From: DASVUC01 sp036387255
GTDB taxonomy: Bacteria > Planctomycetota > Phycisphaerae > Tepidisphaerales > Tepidisphaeraceae
Direction: 5' to 3'
Length of the DNA stretch: 10,996 bases
Assembly (NCBI GenBank): GCA_036387255.1
Contig: DASVUC010000295.1
Location: 1-10,996, forward strand
The notes under the pieces are model-generated. The model was not told the origin of the DNA and ran no database searches. It saw only the letters and a list, made by a program, of their open reading frames with translations. Made by a program: the position numbers and the translations under genes. Below, in pieces: positions 6,086-10,996 of this stretch (the stretch's first letter is position 1; each line of letters opens with the position of its first letter).

Positions 6086-7126
6086 ATGATCTTATTAGAC
6101 GCAAAGAGTCGCATTGGAAGCGGCTTTAGGCACGGCCATGGTGCGATAAGCACACACACCAGCCGCGAGCCCCTCGGGTATGTCGATGGGATGAACGTGT
6201 ACCAGTCGGTGCACAATGACCCGGTCAATCACATCGATCCTTTGGGCTTAGAGACAAAACCTGAGGGGACCAACTCCTCCTCAAGCGACCAGTCGTTTGC
6301 TGACTGGGCACGAACGAACAATGTTTCCCCTGATCAACCCAGCATTTCTACAGAAGCGATCGCCTCATCTCAGGCTCCGGAGCAGATTCACTATGGCTCG
6401 GCACCACCAGTAGCCCAACAAGCCTTGGGCATGTTGGTCGGTGCGGCACAATCATTGAAGGACAAGCTTACCCAACTTGCAGGAACGGTATTTGACGCCG
6501 GCAATGCGGCCGTGCGAGCGGCATCGGGCGGTGAACGGGGATTCACCAACGGCGAATCAACGACGAATTCCTTCTTCCACACTGCCGGAGCGGCGACAGA
6601 ATGGAGTCGCACGCTGCAAGCCCAAGGCGAAACTTATCTGAGCGTTCTGGCCGCGTTTCCGTTGTTAACGCCGATGCTGCGGGGAACTCGTATGGCGACT
6701 GCCGCGGCGGAGGGTGAGGTGGGTTCTGGAGCTACCTTGTCCGTGCCCGCCAGCCCAAGCGAATTGACGGCTGAGGAGTCCGCTCAGAGCATCATTTCCC
6801 GAGTCGCGCAGCAGCAGGCCGATCTGGGAGCCGAAGGCTTACGGGACGCCGGTTACTTCTCAAGGGGACAATGGGCTGCGTATACCGCGAACCCAGCAGG
6901 CGGTGGAAGATTCTTAGGAACCGCCGTGCATGAATCAACCGCTGATTCACTTGGAGAACTTTATCCGGGCCGCTTCCTGTACAATAGAGTTGGTCCAGAT
7001 TTCACGGACACAGTGACGGGAGAGGTGCTCGAGTTAACAACGCCGGGACAAGTCGGTGCTCACATGGCAAAGCCGGGATACGAATCGGTGACTTACTCCA
7101 TCTATTCCCTGCCAAGTGGAGGCTAA
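6086..7126 (+). CDS. Cassette 1: orphan Rhs core tail + linker + REase-like toxin tip
   Basis: 346 residues. The N-terminus carries the end of an Rhs-associated core: SREPLGYVDGMNVYQ (27-40), then HIDPLGLE (49-56). In Rhs proteins self-cleavage follows the final DPxGL, here after Leu55. A 130-residue helical linker follows (LGMLVGAAQSLKDKLTQLAG, then VRAASGGERGF), nearly identical to cassette 2. The tip has AAAEGEV near 210, FLGTAVHESTADSL and a core VGPDFTDTVTGEVLELTTPG (302-321) followed by QVGAH. The layout (helix, PD, then acidic residue before Thr-Thr) resembles a restriction-endonuclease-like nuclease, but the usual ExK lysine is absent, so the activity is inferred. The start ATG 6086 has AAAGGA 6 nt upstream, so the orphan piece could be translated. 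No Rhs repeats or export domain precede it. The stop overlaps the immunity gene region (TAATG). Confidence 0.8.
   Translation: MILLDAKSRIGSGFRHGHGAISTHTSREPLGYVDGMNVYQSVHNDPVNHIDPLGLETKPEGTNSSSSDQSFADWARTNNVSPDQPSISTEAIASSQAPEQIHYGSAPPVAQQALGMLVGAAQSLKDKLTQLAGTVFDAGNAAVRAASGGERGFTNGESTTNSFFHTAGAATEWSRTLQAQGETYLSVLAAFPLLTPMLRGTRMATAAAEGEVGSGATLSVPASPSELTAEESAQSIISRVAQQQADLGAEGLRDAGYFSRGQWAAYTANPAGGGRFLGTAVHESTADSLGELYPGRFLYNRVGPDFTDTVTGEVLELTTPGQVGAHMAKPGYESVTYSIYSLPSGG
6141..6649 (+). repeat. Direct repeat copy 1: Rhs core tail and linker
   Basis: This segment matches 7939-8445 in the same orientation, 1.8 kb downstream. Over the 153 codons from the shared ATG (6191 and 7987) the proteins differ at 8 positions. 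Just upstream the copies differ by a 2-nt deletion in copy 2. Similarity stops abruptly after LSVL, where the toxin tips begin. Confidence 0.95.
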
Positions 7127-7131
7127 TGACA

Positions 7132-7881
7132 ATGAAATATGAAGCCAGACTCGTGAATCAAGTTGGCCTTCCTCAGGACCAGCGTGTGGTCCTGGATCAT
7201 GTTCGATTGACCGGACAGGATTACTCTGGACGAAAGTTGATGCAGTTTTGCACGATTGGCTGCCGTCTGGAGAGATGCCGGTTCGCTGGCGCGTGCATTG
7301 AGGATGCTCAGTTCGGTGCCGGCCGTGAGATGTCGGAGTACATCGAATGCGTCTTTGATAGCGCACAATTAATCGGGCTCGGTGGTCGTTGTCGGTTCGT
7401 AGGTTGTTCCTTTCGAGACATTGAAGGCAGCAATTGGATCTTCAACAAAGCCGAAGTAATCAACTGCACCTTCACGGGTCGCCTGCGGAAAGCGATTTTC
7501 AGCGGGACGGTGCCTCAGCAGTTCCAAGCTGACCTCGGGAGAGAGCGCAATGAATTTCGCGGCAATGACTTCTCTGGAATAGAACTGATTGACGTCACCT
7601 TTCGCGCCGGCATCGACTTAACCAAGCAGCGATTGCCCTCGGGGCACCAATACCTTTACCTGCCTAACGCCTCGGACGCCGTAAATCGAGCGAAGGCTGA
7701 AGTAGTGAACTGGCCAGATTCCAAAGATCGGAGAACAGCGGTGGCGATTCTTGATGGGCTTGCCGCCGATGTACAATCTGGACAGCGGCAGTTGCTGCTG
7801 CGCGCGGATGAGTACTATGGGTTCAAGAGCCTGACGCGTGAGGGAGTCGAGAAGGCTCTTGCATTGCTACGCAGCAGCTAG
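7132..7881 (+). CDS. Cassette 1 immunity protein, pentapeptide/beta-helix-like
   Basis: 249 residues, no signal peptide, so cytosolic. The first half has irregular turns with cysteine and phenylalanine at repeating intervals: QFCTIGCRLERCRFAGAC (39-56), ECVFDSAQL, RCRFVGCSF (87-94) and NCTFTGRLRKAIFSG (111-125). This suggests a pentapeptide-repeat-like right-handed beta-helix. Then comes NDFSGIELIDVTFRAGIDL, which corresponds to a similar block in the cassette 2 immunity protein, and a helical C-terminus. It lies directly behind toxin 1, as immunity genes do. ATG 7132 has GGAGG (7118-7122) at 9 nt. An in-frame ATG at 7126, overlapping the toxin stop as TAATG, is possible but only 3 nt from that site. 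The immunity role is inferred from position and pairing. Confidence 0.75.
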   Translation: MKYEARLVNQVGLPQDQRVVLDHVRLTGQDYSGRKLMQFCTIGCRLERCRFAGACIEDAQFGAGREMSEYIECVFDSAQLIGLGGRCRFVGCSFRDIEGSNWIFNKAEVINCTFTGRLRKAIFSGTVPQQFQADLGRERNEFRGNDFSGIELIDVTFRAGIDLTKQRLPSGHQYLYLPNASDAVNRAKAEVVNWPDSKDRRTAVAILDGLAADVQSGQRQLLLRADEYYGFKSLTREGVEKALALLRSS

Positions 7882-7938
7882 AGAAATTCATGCGCGTAGC
7901 TTCTTCCGTATCGTCTGCTTACGACATACGCGGCGATC

Positions 7939-8445
7939 GCGTGATAGGCACACACGAACCGCGAGGCCCTCGGATATGTCGACGGGATGAATGTGTACCA
8001 GTCGGTGCACAATGACCCGGTCAATCACATCGATCCTTTGGGCTTGGAGACCAAACCGGAGGGGACCGATTCCTCTTCAACCGACCAATCCTTTGCTGAC
8101 TGGGCACGAACGAACAATGTTTCCCCTGATCAACCCAGCATTTCTACAGAAGCGATCGCGTCACCTCAGGCTCCGGAGCAGATCCACTACGGCTCGGCAC
8201 CACCAGTAGCCCAACAAGCCTTGGGGATGTTGGTCGGTGCGGCACAATCATTGAAGGACAAGCTTACTCAACTTGCAGGAACGGTATTTGACGCCGGCAG
8301 TGCAGCCGTGCGAGCGGCATCGGGCGGTGAACGGGGATTTGCCAACGGCGAATCAACGACGAACTCCTTCTTCCACACTGCCGGAGCGGCGACAGAATGG
8401 GGTCGAACATTAAAAGCCCAAGGCGAGACGGATCTGAGTGTGCTG
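7939..8445 (+). repeat. Direct repeat copy 2: Rhs core tail and linker
   Basis: Partner of 6141-6649. Immediately before the shared part, the Rhs frame in this copy meets a TAG at 7945-7947 and carries a 2-nt deletion relative to copy 1, so the ancestral Rhs core can no longer be read through into the linker. Confidence 0.95.
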
Positions 8446-8913
8446 GAGGTGTTTTCATCGGCGATGCCCTTATCCAGGCCCGTTCGCTCGGTCGCACCCA
8501 ATCTCAACATATTGAACCCTGAATTCACGCCTAACGCCGGTGCGGTGGTTCAAAATGCCACCGATCGGTGGGCAGGACGGCTTGCGTCAGATCCCGCACT
8601 GGCCAAAACTGTCCTGTCGCCCGCTGAATATGCTGCTGCGCAGAACTCGTGCGGTGTTGCCCGGATGGCCTACGGAAATGCGGTAGAACGACTTGTGGCC
8701 AAAGATTTACAGGATCCGCTTTCCAGCACCTTAGTGCGTTATACAGGCGGGTCGCGTGGCGGCAGCATGCCTGACTTCATCGACCTGACGACCGGCGGAT
8801 TGATCGACATCACGACGCCGGGTCAGGTTGCATCGAAAGCGGATAAGTGGTACGGACCAGGTCTTGTGACCCCGACATATAGTCGGCCCGCAGACTTCAC
8901 CCAGTTTCCGTGA
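7987..8913 (+). CDS. Cassette 2: orphan Rhs core tail + linker + diverged REase-like toxin tip
   Basis: 308 residues from the ATG of GMNVYQSV. The first 153 residues match cassette 1 in 145 positions, including HIDPLGLE with the expected Rhs cleavage point after Leu20. The tip is new: PAEYAAAQNSCGVARMAYGN, then AVERLVAKDL, and GGSMPDFIDLTTGGLIDITT (258-277) followed by PGQVASKADKWYGPGL and PTYSRPADF. The order helix with AVE, PDF, D-I-T-T is shared with toxin 1 and resembles a restriction-endonuclease-like fold without a canonical lysine, so a nuclease role is likely but unproven. No ribosome site is visible before ATG 7987, and the reading frame is closed by TAG at 7945, so this copy may be silent unless recombined behind a full Rhs gene. 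The immunity gene starts 13 nt after the stop. Confidence 0.75.
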   Translation: MNVYQSVHNDPVNHIDPLGLETKPEGTDSSSTDQSFADWARTNNVSPDQPSISTEAIASPQAPEQIHYGSAPPVAQQALGMLVGAAQSLKDKLTQLAGTVFDAGSAAVRAASGGERGFANGESTTNSFFHTAGAATEWGRTLKAQGETDLSVLEVFSSAMPLSRPVRSVAPNLNILNPEFTPNAGAVVQNATDRWAGRLASDPALAKTVLSPAEYAAAQNSCGVARMAYGNAVERLVAKDLQDPLSSTLVRYTGGSRGGSMPDFIDLTTGGLIDITTPGQVASKADKWYGPGLVTPTYSRPADFTQFP

Positions 8914-8926
8914 GAGGGGATGTTGT

Positions 8927-9622
8927 GTGAACGTTTTCAATAACAGAATCTTCAATGGTTGGAACGAATTTGACTCTGGCCGCACCCATTGTGACGTTCG
9001 GTTCACACATTGCACGTTCCAAAGCTGCAGCCTTGCCCTGAGCGAACGGGACTTAGCGAAGCGCGCCCGCGTCGTCAACGCGGAATTGCGGCAGTGCTCG
9101 ATTGCTGCTTGCGGTGTGACGGCAGTGGTCTTCGAGGACGTGTTGGTGGACGGGCTCAGGACCTCTAGCTTGTTTCAGACTTGGGCCGCAGTGTTCAAGC
9201 ACGTCACCTTGAAAGGAAAGATCGACCGTGTGATGTTCAGCCCGTTCTTTCATCCCGGCTACTATAAGTCGCAGTTCCAACGCGTCGTATCGGAGGCGAA
9301 TGCCAGTTATTACGCGGGCGTCGATTGGGCATTGGACATCCGGGAGGCTGAGTTTAAAGATTTTGACTGTCGGGGCGTACCTTCGCGACTGGTGAAGCGT
9401 GATCCCGAAACGCAGATCATGGTCACGCGGGAGCGCGTACTGAAGTGCGGTGACGCCATCCGTGCAGGGGGTCCCTTCTGGGAAAGCTGGCTTAAGCTGT
9501 TCGTGGAAGATGGATGGTATGAGGATGGCGTGTTGGTCGTTCCAAAACGCAGTTCCAAACGACATGAACTCGCGGCCGGCTTGCAGCAGTTGCGACGCTA
9601 CGGCGTGGCTGAAGTGGATTGA
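8927..9622 (+). CDS. Cassette 2 immunity protein, related to the cassette 1 immunity protein
   Basis: 231 residues, cytosolic. The N-terminal third has THCDVRFTHCTFQSCSL, the same cysteine/phenylalanine turn pattern as immunity 1. It is followed by FKHVTLKGKIDRVMFSP, which parallels NCTFTGRLRKAIFSG there, and GVDWALDIREAEFKDFDCRG, which parallels the NDFSGIELIDVTFRAGIDL block. I infer a common ancestor, as for the two toxins. The GTG at 8927 is chosen because GAGGGG (8914-8919) lies 7 nt before it; the ATG at 8920 opens only a seven-codon frame. Immunity is inferred from position behind toxin 2. A specialised beta-helix that blocks a nuclease surface would fit but is not shown. Confidence 0.75.
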   Translation: MNVFNNRIFNGWNEFDSGRTHCDVRFTHCTFQSCSLALSERDLAKRARVVNAELRQCSIAACGVTAVVFEDVLVDGLRTSSLFQTWAAVFKHVTLKGKIDRVMFSPFFHPGYYKSQFQRVVSEANASYYAGVDWALDIREAEFKDFDCRGVPSRLVKRDPETQIMVTRERVLKCGDAIRAGGPFWESWLKLFVEDGWYEDGVLVVPKRSSKRHELAAGLQQLRRYGVAEVD

Positions 9623-9683
9623 CCAGTCCAGCAGACGCGGATGCTGATCTGCCTTTGCGACGCCATTCTTCCGTGGCAACCGC

Positions 9684-10100
9684 GTGGCTACGGTCGCCGC
9701 AGAGGGCGAGGTTTCGTCGAGTTCGGCGTTGTCCGCTTCACAGACCACAGGAGTGCAGGCGAACAAGCAAGCAGGCGATGCAGTTCGCGACCTGATCGCA
9801 GCACGCGAAGCGCCGGCACTGACAGAGCAGGTATTCTCGACGGTAGGAGGCGTCCGTCGGGTTGACGTGTTGAAACTCGGGGACGAACTAGTAGGCATCG
9901 AGTCCAAAGTTCGCCGAACCTCGCTAGATTCTCGCGTGCGCCGAGAGTTGGCCAGAGACTGGTGGTTGCGTCGGCAAGGGCAGGTTGACAGGATACAGTG
10001 GGAATTCACACCTAGCAGCACAACGGGTGCTGGTGGGCCCACACAACCGCTACTCGAGAAACTGGGCAAACTTGGCTTCGACGTGAGGATCAACCCATGA
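9684..10100 (+). CDS. Cassette 3: 5'-truncated Rhs-type toxin with PD-(D/E)XK nuclease tip
   Basis: 138 residues from GTG 9684; the frame is open from 9648. The first residues (RGNRVATVAAEGEVSSSSAL, starting 12 nt before the GTG) match RGTRMATAAAEGEVGSGATL in cassette 1, so this is the end of the same linker with the Rhs core and the upstream linker missing. The tip has a helix NKQAGDAVRDLIAA, then RRVDVLKLGDELVGIESK with Asp61, Glu73 and Lys75. That is a complete D...ExK catalytic set of the restriction-endonuclease-like fold found in many Rhs toxins. RRELARDWWLRRQGQVDRI and GPTQPLLEKLGKLGFDVRI follow, also typical. No ribosome site precedes GTG 9684, so this may be a silent tip donor. The next gene overlaps by ATGA. 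Confidence 0.8.
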   Translation: MATVAAEGEVSSSSALSASQTTGVQANKQAGDAVRDLIAAREAPALTEQVFSTVGGVRRVDVLKLGDELVGIESKVRRTSLDSRVRRELARDWWLRRQGQVDRIQWEFTPSSTTGAGGPTQPLLEKLGKLGFDVRINP

Positions 10101-10429
10101 GCGCAGCAGCATGCCTCGTGTTCTATGGATTGCGCTTCGAGATTTCTTCGGGTGACATTGAGGCTCTGGAAACGCGGTCCGACCCATGCCTTGTTGCGGC
10201 GAGGCGCGCCGGTCTCAAAACCTACTGGGCCAACTTCGGGGCGCCTGCTGAACGATATCTACTGTTTGTAGGTGCTTTAATCGGCGACATGGGCATTGAA
10301 GGACGCAGTGATGTCCAAATGAGCGCAGTAGAGCTTCAGTCGGTGATGGAGGCTGTTCACACCAAGCTGTTGCAAGCTAAGCTGAATGGCACCCCGAGTC
10401 TTCACATTCAGTGGCAGGCCGATGTTTGA
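10097..10429 (+). CDS. Cassette 3 immunity protein
   Basis: 110 residues, cytosolic, unrelated to the other two immunity proteins. Visible blocks are CLVFYGLRFEISSGDIEALE, AARRAGLKTYWANFGAPAER and YLLFVGALIGDMGIEG. I recall similar small proteins as hypothetical genes in several phyla, but no function is known to me. Its ATG overlaps the toxin stop (ATGA, 10097-10100), and AGGA (10086-10089) lies 7 nt upstream. This coupling and position make it the likely inhibitor of the PD-(D/E)XK toxin. Confidence 0.7.
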   Translation: MSAAACLVFYGLRFEISSGDIEALETRSDPCLVAARRAGLKTYWANFGAPAERYLLFVGALIGDMGIEGRSDVQMSAVELQSVMEAVHTKLLQAKLNGTPSLHIQWQADV

Positions 10430-10655
10430 TCGATGCAAACTCGTTTAGTATGGCATCCTATTGAGTAGAGCGAACTTGATATGCCTGTGCTGGGAAGCGT
10501 GACCGCATTGGACATCGAGAGGAAAGCTGTATGGGCAGACGTCCTGACATGTTCAAAATATTCAGGTGGCTTGCTTGACGAGCGTAAGCGCTGCAAAGCA
10601 CTACAATGGAGACGCAGCAGCATCGATTCTACCTGTCGGCGGGACACCCGCAAGG
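10430..10655. other. No recognisable gene
   Basis: This gap after the third immunity gene has several short open frames but none with recognisable motifs, a ribosome site or sustained coding character. No clear terminator hairpin was seen. Confidence 0.5.
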
Positions 10656-10775
10656 GATCGCCCACACGCCGCGCACGCCATCGACGGTGGCGGTGGTGAT
10701 TGCGGTGACGATCTTCTCATCCTTCACAAACAGCTAATTCCAAAGCTGACTCCCCTTCTGATCCAGGCCGAGTGG
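10656..10775 (-). pseudogene. Decayed sialidase/BNR-like remnant B, homologous to remnant A
   Basis: On the minus strand this reads LGLDQKGSQLWN, TAG (10736-10734), then LFVKDEKIVTAITTATVDG and VRGVWAI. Remnant A at 4614-4731 reads LGPKGNQLWTSLFVKD, VIAVMNTAVDG and KRGIWAI, so the two are clearly homologous in the same orientation and also match at the DNA level. The TAG replaces a serine codon of remnant A. No longer frame is preserved on either side, so only a short piece of the gene survives. Confidence 0.65.
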
Positions 10776-10842
10776 ATCGGACCGGAGCGACTGTCCGCGT
10801 CTTCGGCACTTTAGGCAAGGCCACTCAAGGCGGTTCTTTCTA

Positions 10843-10992
10843 ACAAGATCGTCTCCCGCGGGTTCAAACTCATTCCTGTCGCCGCCATGGCATATGGCGG
10901 CATATCGGGCGAGGCTTGCGGAACGTGGCGAGAAACAGGCCGCTGCGGAAATCGAGGAGACGTTGAAGACGTTCTGGGACAACGGCATCTGA
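10843..10992 (+). pseudogene. Possible frameshifted C-terminal coding fragment of unknown protein
   Basis: Two adjoining frames read like protein: NKIVSRGFKLIPVAAMAYGG, then, one frame over, YRARLAERGEKQAAAEIEET and LKTFWDNGI, ending in TGA at 10990-10992. The second part is a charged amphipathic helix of plausible coding composition. Together they could be the tail of one protein with a frameshift near 10895. An ATG at 10894 could start a 32-residue peptide, but I see no ribosome site. I do not recognise a family. Confidence 0.3.
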
Positions 10993-10996
10993 AGCC

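Noticed and set aside
6141..8445. Transposon or CRISPR-like interpretation of the repeats
   Set aside because: There are only two long copies, they are protein-coding, there are no inverted ends, and no transposase or spacer pattern is present. They are duplicated Rhs linkers.
4921..10736. Possible TAG recoding, because both sialidase-like remnants continue in frame past a TAG
   Set aside because: TAG serves as the ordinary stop of other genes here (minus-strand hypothetical gene, immunity 1), and remnant A also has a frameshift. Decay is the simpler explanation.
10740..10790. DPLGL on the minus strand, resembling an Rhs cleavage motif
   Set aside because: The surrounding sequence aligns with LGPKGNQLW of the sialidase-like remnant A, not with an Rhs core, so the match is coincidental.
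10481..10814. Short plus-strand open frames after the third immunity gene
   Set aside because: No motifs or ribosome sites, and the later part is antisense to sialidase remnant B.
1..10996. tRNA, rRNA or riboswitch genes
   Set aside because: No tRNA-like cloverleaf, rRNA segment or recognisable riboswitch core was seen on reading both strands. Weak structured RNAs could be missed by eye.

Overview
The window looks like GC-rich bacterial chromosome, most likely from a planctomycete. The evidence is a minus-strand protein with an FWHAIMHRRE-type motif and a transglutaminase-like protein, both of types I associate with Planctomycetota, together with Rhs, RTX and sialidase-like remnants. This placement rests on recalled family resemblance, not on a search.

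Left part (1-4543), housekeeping plus small accessory genes. A truncated GT39/ArnT-like membrane glycosyltransferase runs leftward out of the window. About 370 bp of non-genic DNA follows, holding a decayed RTX calcium-binding repeat, a very G-rich tract and a sigma70-like promoter. Next comes an intact 3-isopropylmalate dehydratase large subunit (leuC-like) with no leuD beside it. Directly behind it is a DUF433 antitoxin / DUF5615 PIN-like toxin pair, in which the toxin frame is broken by one missing base in a G run. A conserved hypothetical gene on the minus strand converges on the toxin, its stop codon overlapping the toxin's original stop. A lipoprotein gene diverges from it and ends at a strong hairpin terminator.

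Middle (4584-6052), a scarred junction. A sialidase-like gene on the minus strand is broken by a nonsense codon and a frameshift. Next to it is a transglutaminase-like gene whose conserved N-terminal coding sequence runs upstream of any ordinary start codon.

Right part (6086-10429), a run of three toxin/immunity cassettes without a full-length Rhs gene. Cassette 1 is an Rhs core tail, linker and toxin 1, followed by immunity 1. Cassette 2 has the same core tail and linker (145 of 153 residues identical) but a different toxin tip, followed by immunity 2. Cassette 3 is a shorter linker remnant joined to a PD-(D/E)XK nuclease toxin, followed by an unrelated immunity protein at an ATGA overlap. 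Toxins 1 and 2 share a PDF...TTPGQV core, and immunity proteins 1 and 2 look like related repeat proteins. Together they form one diverging toxin-immunity family. The layout fits orphan Rhs C-terminal cassettes, which can recombine onto a full Rhs gene elsewhere.

Right end (10430-10996), decayed DNA. It contains a second remnant of the same sialidase-like gene in the same orientation as the first, so the cassette array is bracketed by two decayed copies. A short frameshifted coding fragment lies at the edge.
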